This document shows, piece by piece, positions 1-11,859 of a stretch of 64,000 nt of DNA. Source of the DNA: Lyophyllum atratum (taxonomy: Eukaryota; Basidiomycota; Agaricomycetes; Agaricales; Lyophyllaceae); contig JACGCN010000013.1 in assembly GCA_014905825.1 (NCBI GenBank), positions 1,391,230 through 1,455,229 on the forward strand. Reading direction: 5' to 3'. Under the pieces are notes generated by a model. The model had not been told where the DNA came from. It worked only from the letters and a program-made list of their open reading frames with translations, and made no database searches. Within the stretch, counting starts at the first letter, position 1; the number at the start of each line of letters is the position of its first letter. The position numbers and the translations under genes are program-made.

Positions 1-407
1 GCTACCGCTCGAAGCATCGGCCCGAGACAGGTCCAGGAGACGATTACGTGGGAAAGTGATACCCAACCTATTTGGAGTCAAACGCGAACCAGCCCAACTA
101 TGGCCACAGTATATGTAATGATGCTGCCACGCGCCGTGTACTATCATTTCAATTCTGAGGACTTGTACGCCCGGAAGCCCCCATTGTCAGTCCCAGAAGT
201 CAACTCGGGCAGTGGCCAGTGTCTTCTACACCATCTCCGAAGGAAAACACCAATTTACTATGATCATAGAGGTCCTTAACTTGGTGAGATCGAGTCTAAT
301 TTGAACGTTGAACCATCATCTACATATGAGTTATCAGCTGACAGCATGAATCATCAGCGCTTCAGCCTTTTGCCTGTTCACCGTCCTTGTTGCTATCGAC
401 TACTACA
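1..407. other. upstream flank, no gene recognised
   Basis: No convincing coding exon is visible on either strand. The stretch presumably holds the promoter of the LamB/YcsF gene that starts at 408. It could also include the end of a gene lying outside the window. Confidence 0.4.
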
Positions 408-1681
408 ATGGTCAATCGTCTGCGTGCCACTGTAAACTGCGATATGGGCGAGGTATGCTCAAGAATCCTAAGACCCATAGGCTCCGCTTAATTGTTACAT
501 TCAGGGATTCTCGCTTTACACCGTTGTAAATGCTCAACTCAGAATTCGAGGTTCTACACAGGCTGACCTCACCCCCTCACGAAGGGTGATGATGAGGCGC
601 TCATGAAGACGATCCACCTCGCGAACATAGCCTGCGGGTTTCATGCTTCGTAAGTTTGACTCCTCTGCACGCTTTCTCTCCATGCTCATCCAATCGAAAA
701 GTGACTTCTCGGTCATGAACAAGACCGTTGCCCTGGCTAAGCTAAACAATGTACGTGTCGGCGCACACCCATCCCTTCCGGATCTACAAGGCTTCGGCAG
801 GAGGGAGATGGCTATAGAACCGGTAAGCGCACAGCATGTTACACCTAACACATTTTTTCAATGAAGTCCCTGCTGTAGGACGAGTTGACCTCGTGCTTTA
901 TCTATCAAGTAGGTGCTCTATCCGGGTTTCTCAAGCTTCACGGCCTACCACTCAACCACGTATGTCGGTTCGGTTGCTACAATGACGTATCCAAGTAACG
1001 TGTGTCCTTGCCTCTACTCAGCTCAAGCCGCATGGTGCCATCTACGGCCAGACGGCTCGCTCTCTTCCTCTGGCACGGGCTGTCGTCAAGGCCATCCAAG
1101 TTTTCGCTAAAACGCAAGATGAACCCATTGCTTTCATCGGCGTTGCCGGAACCGCCCATCAGACCGCCGCTGAAGAAGCTGGCGTGAGATTTATACCTGG
1201 TTCGTCGCTGCTTCTCGGCTCCCTCTCCATCTCCTCATATCACACGATCTAGAATGGTTCGCAGACCTTGATTATACCGTTGATGGGAAACTCATCATTA
1301 CCCAGTAGGTAACTGCAGTGTAGTCCTGTCCGCTTACTGACTGTTCACCGCCAGAAAACATACTCCCGTCGAGTTGGAAGTTGTTCGCAAGCGAGTAAGT
1401 CACGACGCCCCGTAAGATTGAGAATTCTACTGACTATCGATCACAGGTCGAAAGGCTTCTATCATCTCATCAGATAACAACCGTGGATGGTTCGTATCTG
1501 CCTCTGGGAACTAATCTCGCCGAGGTGTCCATCTGCTGCCACTCCGATACTCCCGTAAGCGCCGTTTTCGTTTTGGGATTGACCACAAAGCCTGACTTGT
1601 TATCCTCAGGGTGCTGTAGAAATCGCCCAACTCGTAAAATCCATTGCTGATGAAAACAATCGGGCCGCCGGTCATGTATGA
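408..1681 (+). CDS. LamB/YcsF family protein (5-oxoprolinase subunit A-like, PxpA)
   Basis: Multi-exon gene. Its joined exons give the LamB/YcsF signature blocks in order: VNCDMGEG at the start, [58 protein letters not shown], and a C-terminal block [18 protein letters not shown] and [10 protein letters not shown]. In bacteria PxpA acts with PxpB and PxpC in ATP-dependent hydrolysis of 5-oxoproline to glutamate. The start ATG at 408 lies directly before the conserved NCDMGE motif, and the stop is TGA at 1679-1681. Introns are short with normal GT-AG ends, the first starting at 453. All blocks can be joined in frame, so the gene looks intact. Only about 300 bp separate it from the next gene on the same strand, which carries the KipA (PxpC) and KipI (PxpB) modules. 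A shared role in amide or lactam metabolism is therefore likely; the substrate is inferred, not shown. Confidence 0.85.
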
Positions 1682-1984
1682 CCACTGACCAATCGTCGTC
1701 TTATTTATACATATCCCCTTGTGTGCGCAAAAGAATTCACGGACCCCTAATGGACCCATACATATGAGGCAGATGATATCATGGGAAGCACATCATGATC
1801 GACGCGTCTAATTTCTGCTTGCTCTCCCACTCCGCGTATTTCGTCACAGGATATCGCGTCTATTTATGTCCTCGCTATCAAGTATACCCCTGTGTAGCCA
1901 CGATCCGGAGATCCGGGGGCTCACGACTCCCAGCCAGAGGAAGAAATTGACTTCACGTCATCATTCACACCTCTCGCGCCAACA

Positions 1985-4900
1985 ATGTCGACTCCCAGCC
2001 CATATGCAGGACATAAACTGCTCATTGCCAACCGCGGAGAGATTGCTGTCCGAATCATACGCACCGCCAAAGAACTTGGGCTGTCCACGATCGCAATATA
2101 CACACCCTCTGATACACTCTCTCCTCATGTATCGATGGCGGATGAGGCCATCGCTCTTCCTGCAGACGAAAGTGGCAAAAACCTAGGGGATAATGAAGCG
2201 AAGAGCTACCTAGCTGCAGCCAGCATCGTCTCCATTTGCCTCGCCAACGGTGTAACCCTCCTCCATCCCGGATATGGATTCCTATCCGAGAATGCAGATT
2301 TTGCGTCGCGTCTAATTGAGGCTGGAATAACGTGGCTTGGACCACGACCTGAAGTGATCCGTATGATGGGCCTCAAGCACGAAGCCCGGGTTGCTGCTGC
2401 GCAGGCTGGAGTCCCAGTTGTTCCGGGATCAGCTGGACTTCTCGGTACCGCCGCGGATGCGCTAAAAGAGGCAGCGCGTATCGGGTTTCCTGTAATACTG
2501 AAAGCCACGGCAGGTGGAGGAGGGATGGGAATGGTGGTTTGTGAGAGTGAAGAAGATCTCCAGGCGCAGTTTCTCTCGACTCAACAACGATCCAAAGTTT
2601 GTCCTTGGCCTGCGCTTGACCGTCTACTATGATTAAACCGCAGCTCACAGAACCTTTTCAGCGCAGATGGCCTTTTTATCGAACGGTATTTTTCAGCTGC
2701 TCGCCACATCGAAATTCAGGTTTGAGCTAACATACAAACATTCGAATGTCAAAATACTCATCGTTCATTAGGTGTTTGGCAATGGGCTCGGGGATGTTGT
2801 GCATATGAATGAACGGGAATGTAGCGTGCAGCGGCGGCACCAGAAGATTATCGAGGAGTCGCCTAGTCCCTTTGTTGAATCCTATCCGGGTAAAACTTCC
2901 TCGCGCGGTATTTCCTCACTGGAAAACTCACGCTCTATTCATAGGTCTGAAGGAAAGGATGTGCGATGCCGCGGTCAACTTATGTCGCACCGTGAAATAT
3001 AGCTCGGCAGGTACGGGCCCTATTGCGTCCCACGTTTCATTGACGCCTAAAGTATGAACAGGTACTGTGGAATTTCTTGTCGACGAGGCGACCGGGGACT
3101 TTTATTTCCTCGAGATGAATACCAGAATTCAGGCAAGTATTTCGCAACGAGCCACGGGTCCAAAAATAAACAATCTTCAGGTGGAACACCCCGTCACAGA
3201 AGCCATACATCCGGGTTTGGATCTTGTGAAGCTTATGATCAAGCAAGGAATTGCCGAACGCCAGGCTACTGGTCCCGTAAATGGTTTAGGGACCAGTGAG
3301 CCGGAGATGCAGCAAGCTACCTACGATACGCTCAGATTATTGGGACAAGATCTATATGCCTACGCAATAGAAGGGCGAGTATATGCTGAAAATCCTTCAC
3401 AGGGATTCATGCCGAGTCCTGGGTTATTGCAATGTGTTGAGCTGAATAGTCATCGCTTCGATTGGCTAAGAATCGAGACTTGGGTATGCTGTTTCCCCCA
3501 GAACTCTTTCTCGTGTTCGGACTCTCATTGTTCTGTTTCTCACCCAGGTCTCCACTGGGCTTCTCGTCACCCCCTTTTTCGACGGTTTACTCGCCAAAAT
3601 CATTGTAACTGGGCGCTCCCGAGCGGAAGCGATTGCCAGATTTGAACAAGCGCTCGACATGACCAAGATCTACGGCCCACCGAACAATATGGAATATATG
3701 AAACTGATCGCAGGCACCCAGATATTTCGTGAAGGGCGAGCCACCACCAATTTTCTGGCCGACTTTGTCTTCAAGCCATGGTAAGGTTGCGGATACGATC
3801 TCCGTGGTTTACACTGACGATCCCTCTCTTTTTGGATAGTGCGTTCACGGTCATCTCAGCCGGGATAGAGTCTACTGTCCAAGATCTCCCGGGACGTACC
3901 TTGGGCTTGGGCATCCCTCGGGCTGGTCCGATGGACTCATTAGCGCTTTCAGCTGGGAACATTCTCGTGGACAATCCGCCCACGATGGAAGGACTGGAGA
4001 TTGTTATTCTCCCGAGCATCGGTTTTGAACTGGAATTCAGCGTGGCTGCTGTCATCGCCGTTACTGGGAAGAAGGTAACAGTCAAGGTGAACGATGCGAC
4101 AACGGACATGTGGACGAAGATCACAATACCACAAACCGGAAGGCTACGATTGGAAGTGGACCCAGAAACCGAAACGTCGGACGCTGGGTTTAGAGTCTAC
4201 GTCTGTCTTCGAGGAGGCCTTCCCAGCGTACCTCCATATCTGGGATCCAAATCGACATCCATGGGACTGGGTGGCTATCAGGTGTGGCCTTTCGACCTTT
4301 ATATATACTCCTGCTCCACTTTACTCACGCCTGAGTTTTGCTATTTTTAGGGCAGAGCGCTGCTTGCTGGAGACCAACTTTCTTTGGGATCCTGTAATCC
4401 TGGAGCGAAGGATGATCTGAGCACATCTTCGCTTGCGCGCGCCTTGGTTCCCAAATATTCATCGGAGTGGATTGTTTATGTCCTTCCTGGTCCTCAAGAT
4501 GACGAAGATTTCATCGCCTCCGACGGTATAAACGCATTCTATTCTACTAAATGGCGAGTTAGTTTTGCGAGTAATCGACTGGGCATCAGACTCGAGTCTT
4601 CCGAGAAAATTCAGTGGGCTAGGGCGAACGGCGGAGAGGGAGGCTCTCACCCGAGTAATATCTTGGATAACGGTTATGCGTCTGGATCCATCAATATCAA
4701 CGGAGACACTCCTGTTATCCTCACTAGGGACGGACCTGATATGGGAGGCTACGTGTCGCTGTGCACCGTTGCTTCCGGAGACATGTAATGTCGTCAAAAC
4801 TCCTGATCTCCCGTTCTAAATGTGCTTTCCTCTAGGTGGAAGCTCGGGCAAGTACAACCCGGAAATACAATTCAATTTAGGCGGATTTCATGGCGAAGTT

Positions 4901-6850
4901 GTATCCGGCTGAACGAAACGGCCCAGAATTGGATTGCTTCTGTGCGCTCTTGCCTCCAAGATCCTTCCGTTCAGTACGACGAAGAAACCCCATGGGCTGT
5001 CGACATACAAGATACTCCTCACTCGTCAATCCTCCATGAAGTAGGCCACGAGCGAACCAGGGTGACTTTCCGAGAGGTACTGTCATGGTCCGGACTGTCA
5101 GTCGGTTTCTAATGTATTCCAAAGGCAGGTGACTCTGCGATACTCGTGGAATTTGGTACAATGAACCTTGATCTGGATATCCGAGCTCGCATACATGCAT
5201 TCCAGTCTATACTCACAACAAACATTCCCGTTGGCTTAACATTGCTCGCACCGTGCGTTCGCTCGATTATGGTGAGTCCCTCGAACATGATCACTCCCAC
5301 AGTAACATATCACTTCCTAGTGCCATTTCGATCCAACAATTGTGACGCAAGCCAATTTTCTTCTGTCACTCACTGCTGCGCAAAAGACGCTACCGAGCTC
5401 TGTCACCGATATGCGCTTTTCAGGACGCAAAATCACCTTCCCCATCGTCCTCGACGACCCATGGAACCAGGAGGCATTGAGCCGATATATGAAGACGACT
5501 AGGCAGAAGGCGGTATACCTACCAAGTAACATCGAATACCTTGCCAGAAATAATGGTCTCGAAGGAGGCGCCGAGGAGGCGCTCAAGAGATTGATCGGTA
5601 CAGACTGGGTATGGGCGCGATCATACATAGCGGAAAACCTTGCTGACTATTCGTCAGCTCGTCCTTGGGGTCGGGTTCTACCTAGGGTGTCCATTCCTAG
5701 TCCCAGTAAGGTTCAATTGCTCGGTATAGTTAGCCTGCCGTGACGATAAACTCAGATCGACCCACGATGCCGACTTATTGGACAGAAGATGAACCCTTCC
5801 CGTACATTCACTCCCAGGGTATGTCTGACACCCGGTGCTCTATTCCATTTCCTTCTAATCCATCCCTTTAGGGCGCGATTGGAATCGCAGGCCCGGTTGC
5901 AGCGATATATCCTGTGGAATCTCCAGGAGGTTATCAGCTGTATGGTCGTACATTACCAACTTGGCAGACCTGGGGTAAGGGCGTGGATTTCAGCCCCGCA
6001 AAACCTTGGTTACTGCAGCCCTTCGATCAGGTAATCGTTCCAGCATTCTACCTCAAGTTAAAATTGATGGGAAAATCACGCCAAGATACATTTCGAATCC
6101 GTCAGCGCGAACCAATACACAGAGGTCAGTAGAAAGCTTTGTAGCCTTCAATGCCCGTATATATGAACTTTCGGACGTTCGTGATCTTAGCTCGAGAAAG
6201 ATTTCGATGCAGGCTTGTACGCATTCAAGGTGAGCGTTGGCTTGTTTTCTTGTTGCAAGCGCATAGCTGATGCAGGATAGAAAGATCGAGCAAATGACGT
6301 TCTCCATGGAGGAATACACGAAATTTGTAGATTCGATTTCCGACGAAGTGATGGCATTCCGTTCACGACAACAAATTTGTTCCTCGGTGGAAGATGAACA
6401 GTGAGTGGAGGCAGCAACAACAGCGAGACCTCGACCTCATCGCTATGCTAGGGAACGAGAGTATCTTCGCGAGCTCGACGTGGAGAAGAAAGCGCGGATT
6501 GACTCTCTAAAGTCCGAAGAAAGAGAACAAGAAAGTGAGAGTTCGTCGTATCGGAAAAGGGACAAACTCTAGAAATACGACGTCTACTAACGCGTTCGCC
6601 AGGCTTTGCTGATCCAGGTTCCGTCACTATTAATGCCTCGTTGTTCGCCTCTGTCTGGAGGATCAATGTTCAACCTGGGGACGTTATACAAGCGGCGGAC
6701 GACGTGCTGTTGATCCTCGAAGCTATGAAGATGGAAATCCCAATACGAGGAGGGGAACGGAATGTCGGTAAGACCATCAAGCAGCTTGGGAAAGGTGTTG
6801 CAGAAGGAGCTTCGGTTAGCCCTGGCGATGTCCTTTTTGTGCTTTTATGA
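1985..6850 (+). CDS. urea-carboxylase-like biotin enzyme (BC-KipA-KipI-BCCP), no amidase domain
   Basis: Large multi-exon gene starting [19 protein letters not shown]. Domain order is biotin carboxylase (about 1985-3780; [11 protein letters not shown], the Gly-rich ATP-grasp loop [24 protein letters not shown]), then KipA/AHS2 (about 3840-4790; [19 protein letters not shown]), then KipI/AHS1 (about 5110-6100; [23 protein letters not shown]), then a biotin carrier domain with EAMKME, whose biotinyl lysine codon is at 6728-6730. This is the layout of urea carboxylase, the C-terminal part of fungal Dur1,2. No amidase (allophanate hydrolase) domain lies upstream; the LamB/YcsF gene does. One intron inside the conserved NTRIQ/VEHP motif, 3133..3180, has a GC donor (GCAAGT) and is 48 nt long with no in-frame stop. 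The substrate may be urea, another amide or 5-oxoproline. It is probably cytosolic, since no targeting signal is evident. Confidence 0.85.
3133..3180 (+). other. GC-AG intron in the biotin carboxylase domain
   Basis: The donor reads CAG/GCAAGT and the acceptor CAG/GTGG. Removing these 48 nt joins EMNTRIQ to VEHPVTE, an almost invariant motif of biotin carboxylases. Because 48 is divisible by three and the intron has no stop, retention would insert 16 residues without changing frame. Confidence 0.85.
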
Positions 6851-7651
6851 AACAAATTCTTTCACGTCGCTAAGTCACTCTCCGTGGTCATCGTTACTGC
6901 CAAAATGTACTGGAATCTGTGCGTAATGCAAGCTAAGAAGTTGGGCTATCCTAGGCCGGTACTTCGCGATTCAACAGGAGCAAATAATTTGAACGTGCAT
7001 TTCAAAGTTGATATCGCGACTTCATCGCAACCGCCATCATGAACCAAGGGCTTATACAAGCAGACTGCTTTCTCGCGAAACCATTACTTCGGGTGACATG
7101 GATGCCTTCCAATGCATTGTACATCAAGCGCTCTTGTAACCCCGTGGAAAACCAGGTGGAGTACGAGCTACTGTTCGTGCATGTGTGACCATATGAAGTT
7201 AAAAGGTATATTTAGACTGACGTCCCACACCCACAGACAAGGGTAAATCCCACCAATTTTTAGATGGAGCCCTTTTGGCGGCCTACCGCCAGTTGTAAGC
7301 CGATGGGAATTGCGACTCCGGCTGATGCGTCTGAGCTTTTTTGTCGATTTGCGGTTCGTGACAGCATCGAGTTCGTTCCCCATCTCAAACAAACCTGCAA
7401 CACGCCTAATACCACTTGCTGGTATTTTTGTCTTTGCATACTCGCAGGAATTCCCAATAACCTACCCTTGCGCAAATCCTCACAGTACTTTGCCGCTACT
7501 CGCACACATGTCGCGCTCACACCGTTGTCCCTAGACTTTGGGGAAAGCCAGGATGAGAAGTGCAGATCGCGACAACGCTTTCGCGCATCTCACGCTGCGA
7601 AACCCCCTACACCCATTGGTGAAGTGCAGGGGCGCGAAAAAATGCCTCACG
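6851..7651. other. intergenic region
   Basis: No gene supported. A 130-codon open frame at 7264-7656 has no recognisable domain and lies in the laccase promoter, so it is probably chance. The stretch should hold the 3' end of the carboxylase transcript and the laccase control region. Confidence 0.5.
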
Positions 7652-7658
7652 TTTAAAA
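7652..7658 (+). promoter_or_regulatory. TATA-like box of the laccase gene
   Basis: TTTAAAA lies 48 bp upstream of the laccase ATG at 7706, a spacing compatible with a fungal core promoter. The assignment rests on position and sequence only. Confidence 0.4.
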
Positions 7659-7705
7659 GGGCATCAAACGGCGCAGAGTAAGGCAGGACTTCCCTCTGTC
7701 ACAGA

Positions 7706-10472
7706 ATGGTTCTCTTGTCGCTCTTGGCTCTGTCAAGCATCGTGCCTGCAGCACTTGCTGCAGTACGGCACTTCGACCTCTCCATCGTTAATGCTGTCGT
7801 CGCTCCTGATGGATTTGCACGCCAGTAAGCTCAGACAGTCGTGTCCTGATATTCGCCACTAATTATTGCACATCTAAGGGCCGTCTTGGCTGGTGGGACG
7901 TTCCCTGGGCCTACCTTCGCTGTCAACAAGGGCGATTCCGTGGTAATACCCACACACAACAAGCTGGCCAACCCTAATATGAGGCAAAGTACCTCCATCG
8001 TAAGTAGAGATCTATCTCAAAGCCGGGTATCAGAGCTCATACAGCATCATAATAGCATTGGCACGGGTTCTTCCAAGCTCGCACATCTGATATGGATGGT
8101 CCTTCGTAGGTTACTTTGCACGGACTATCGTTAACTCGCTCTAATCATGCTTGGCATATCAGATTCGTCAATCAGGTATGCTGCTGTGGGTACCATTCCT
8201 TATGGCGGCTATTCTAACTCTGCATTAGTGCCCCATCCCTCCAAACACGACGTTCACATACGCCTTCGACACTGCGGGACAAACGGGAAAGTTAGTCACG
8301 TCAATTTTAGGTCCCAATCGGTCATCTGATCAGTTCGACGCTCCAGCTACTGGTATCACTCCCATCTGTCTACCCAGTATTGCGATGGCCTTCGTGGAGC
8401 GTTTGTCGTCTACGGTAAGCTTGAATCGATGCTTGGGCTTTTTTCTTGCTGAAACTTTTTTAAGATCCGTTTGATCCGCTGAGGCACCTCTATGATGTGG
8501 ACGATGGTACGTGTCATAAGCGGCCAGGCTTAGGAAATACAACCGACAAAAAACCATAACTATAGCAAGCACCGTCATCACCCTTGCAGACTGGTATCAC
8601 AATCTCGCTCCTGCCGCGCAGAACACGTTCTTCCAGAGTGGCGTAGTTCCGTTCGTTCATTCTTCTTTGCCCTCAGTTTCTTCATGCTGAACTTGCAATT
8701 AGCATTCCTGACTCGGGGTTGATCAACGGCAAAGGACGATTCGTCGGCGGCCCTCTTGGTAAATAGACTCAAATTCCACGACCGCAGAATATTGATCAAG
8801 CTGAACAGTTCCCTACGCCGTCATCAACGTTGTAAGGGGGAAGAGGTACAGGCTTCGTATCTTTGCGATTTCTTGCCGTCCTTTCTTCACTTTCTCCGTC
8901 GACAACCACAATATCACTTTCATGGAAGCCGATGGTATCGAGCATGACCCTACCGTTGTCCAGAACGTTGATGTCTATGCTGGTACGTTTCGTTGACGCA
9001 TATTCGGAAACCTATGGTTCTGACCATGCCCGGTATAGCGCAACGTGTATCCGTCATCTTGAACGCGAACCAGCCTGTTGGAAATTACTGGATCCGAGCA
9101 CCTCCCACTGGCGGCGCCCCCGCTGGAAACCCCAACTGTGCGTTGATCCGAATTGCCCTACTTAAAAGTCCTGAAGTCGTTCGCAGTCAACCCCGCTCTT
9201 ACTAAGGCGATCTTGAGGTACAAAGGTGCACGAATCGCCGAGCCCACCACGAACAATACAGTTGGACCCAAGCTTCTCGACCAACAGATGCATGTATGTG
9301 GTCCTTTAATCTCTTCACAAGGATCCGCAATGAATAAACCTCACACAGCCCATCGCCTCTGAACATCCTGGAATGGTATTTCATTCCCCTTAATCGCTCT
9401 GATTTTGTGAAACTCATACGACGCTCGCGTAGCTCGGTTCGGGACCCGCAGACGTTGGTCAGTTTGAATGTAATGCGACGTTATCATCGCGTACTGATTT
9501 CATCTTGAAGCCATCACCCTCAACATCGCTCAGCCTAACCCCCCCTTCTTCGACATCAACGGCATCTCTTACATCTCGCCCACGGTCCCCGTCCTCTTGC
9601 AGTTGCTCAGCGGAGCCGCCAAGGTGAAGCGCTCAATTGCACTATACCTGAAAAGCCGTTGAGGTCTTGTTGTTTAGCCCCAAGATCTCCTTCCTTCGGA
9701 ACAAGTGTAAGCGTGCAAATCTTGCCTGGATAGCTCAGTTACTTACCGTCGTTCTTCGAAAGCTTCATCCTCCCAAAGAACAAGTTGATTGAAGTTTCCA
9801 TTCCAGGAACTGGAGGTGCGTCGCCTTATACCGATAAACCAACACTCCTCTGACACCAATTCCATAACATTCTAGCCCATCCCTTCCACTGTGAGTAGCG
9901 AATCAGCGTATGCGGAATGATCTTTCTCAAGGTATCCGCTGAATAGTGCACGGTCACGCCTTCGATGTTATCCGCCCGTCCAACGACAACAACACCAACT
10001 TCGTCAAGTATGTTGTTCACTTAGCCGTCATATAAGTCCCGAAAATGACCATTCACAACCTACAGCCCGCTCCGGCGTGATGTCTATCCGAGTAAGTCTC
10101 GACTGGTTGCATCATCTGCTCTTCCTCATTAACGCTCTGCATGACTAGTCAACGGAGGTAACACGACGTTCAGATTCTGTACGTACACTTCGTCTTGTTT
10201 CCCGTCGCCTGCCGCTCACCGCATACTTCCTAAGTCTCTGGGAACCCCGGTGCCTGGTTCTTGCATTGGTACGTCCCCTCGTTCCGTCGCTAAGGTATTC
10301 GGACTCATCCCGCCCCTACAGTCACATTGACTGGCATCTCGAAGCCGGCCTTGCCATCGTTTTCGCAGAGGCGCCTGCCGATAACATTGCTGGACCCCAA
10401 TCCCAGATTACGCCTCAGGACTGGAAGGACCTCTGCCCGATGTACGATGCGCTCGCTCCTGACTTCCAGTGA
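7706..10472 (+). CDS. laccase (secreted multicopper oxidase)
   Basis: Intron-rich gene encoding a secreted blue copper oxidase that oxidises phenols and reduces oxygen to water. It opens with [18 protein letters not shown], a signal peptide. Three cupredoxin domains carry the four laccase signatures: L1 [17 protein letters not shown] (from 8056), L2 [19 protein letters not shown] (from about 8351), L3 [14 protein letters not shown] (spliced, about 9890-9975) and L4 [20 protein letters not shown] (spliced, about 10250-10370). All ten copper-binding His and the type-1 Cys are present. A leucine follows ten residues after that Cys ([11 protein letters not shown]), as in many high-potential laccases. 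All joins I checked use short introns, for example 9138..9186. No break is seen, so it appears functional. Stop at 10470-10472. Confidence 0.93.
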
Positions 10473-11579
10473 TTGGCCTAGGGAATTCCTGTCGACAGAT
10501 AGCATGATTAGTGTAACACACGAAGCGTTGTATACAGATAGCTCAATACAACCAGTATCGTTCGGTTCATTCTTACAACTGACAGGGTATGAAGATCGAA
10601 CAAGAACATGTATTGAACATCAAGGACAGGCAAACAAGTACGAACTATGACAATCTAGAAAGAGACAAATATCAATTAGTACATCGTTCGAATAATGTAG
10701 ATGTGCCAGGCGATCTCTGCGTCCACATAGAGGGTCAGACATCCAAAGGAAGGTCGTTTCAACTCGCATCGCGTCGACCCCCGCCTCGCATCATCGCACC
10801 ACAAGGGCGGCCCACAGCTCAGCGTGTCTTTTGGGTTCAACACAACTGAGGGGGAGAATTAATGTTTGGCATTGGGGGAGTACTCCGAAGAGGACGCTAG
10901 AGTGGAAACTGCGAATGAAGGTGTATTTCATCAAGTATGTGGACGCAGATCGATCCCGAACAACAAGGAACATGAAGGAGACTTACACGAGGTATGACCA
11001 AAGAGACCGCCTATCGAGCCAAGAAGATAAAGCGCCTGAAGGTGAAGAAAATTAGTACTGCGTCGAAAGGATGGTTGTGGGAGAAGAATCAGACAAAAAG
11101 GCACTGGCAAGTACACTGTGCGCCCCGAAGGGCGCGTATCTGTTGCGAACAGATGTGCTCTATTCCTCGGCATGGTCGTGTAGGACGGGGAAGAGAATAA
11201 AGTCATCACTTGGATCTTCCGTCCATGAAGGACGAAGACACGTAACAAGATGGAGAAAGGATACTCACAAATAGGGGATGGATGAGGAAGACGGGATGAA
11301 GAGACGATGATCTGGAAAAAAAAGATTTATACATCCATGATGTTTGGTCAGCTTTGTCAGGGTCCGTGCACGTGCACGTGCTCCTCCAGTTATTTTCCTG
11401 GCTCAGTACTAGCAGCTGCGATCCCAGCTGGGTATTGTCCTGCAGTGCTTGCTATAGTAATCACATCCTGAAGAGAATCGGAACATCCTTGCTTGCTATA
11501 GGAAAGAGGCGTAAGATTGAGCGTTCGAGCAAACAATGAGTAAAAGCATAGTATACGTCACCAGCTGCATCAGGAACAA
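10473..11579. other. intergenic region between laccase and tRNA
   Basis: About 1.1 kb with only short, compositionally random open frames on both strands. A short alternating GTGCACGTGCACGTGC tract sits near 11366. No gene is supported. Confidence 0.5.
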
Positions 11580-11663
11580 GCCGCGTTGGCGTAGTGGTAG
11601 CGCGTCTCACTTGTATCAAGTCGTGCAATGAGAAGGTCATTCGTTCAATCCGGGTACGTGGCA
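11580..11663 (+). tRNA. tRNA-Thr (anticodon TGT) with a 12-nt intron
   Basis: The sequence folds into a tRNA cloverleaf. The acceptor stem GCCGCGT pairs with ACGTGGC (one G-T pair), the D arm is GCG/CGC, the anticodon stem TCTCA pairs with TGAGA, and the T loop TTCAATC is closed by ATTCG/CGGGT with two wobble pairs. The anticodon loop is 19 nt long. Assuming the canonical intron position one base 3' of the anticodon leaves a 7-nt loop with anticodon TGT (Thr) and a 12-nt intron. The discriminator base is A at 11663 and a T run follows. The wobble-rich T stem is slightly weak. Confidence 0.82.
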
Positions 11664-11665
11664 TC

Positions 11666-11671
11666 TTTTTT
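11666..11671 (+). terminator. RNA polymerase III terminator
   Basis: Six consecutive T residues start three bases after the tRNA discriminator base, the usual Pol III stop signal. Confidence 0.75.
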
Positions 11672-11859
11672 CTCACCGCATAGACCATCGTGGGCGACGT
11701 GTGAGCTCCTGAGCGTGCTCTTGCGGCGGCTTGCCTTTGGAGTTTGTTTTGGAAGCTCAGATATGTCAACCATTCGATAGCTTCAGGAAATCAAGAAAAG
11801 AAAATACAATACACCATACACAAATCAGTTAGCCGCTATTCTTTCTCTAACTTGTACTC

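Noticed and set aside
1985..6850. Complete urea amidolyase (Dur1,2)
   Set aside because: The amidase/allophanate hydrolase domain expected at the N-terminus is absent; the upstream gene is LamB/YcsF.
7264..7656. 130-codon open frame upstream of the laccase
   Set aside because: No domain, no splice partner, and it overlaps the probable laccase promoter; it looks like chance.
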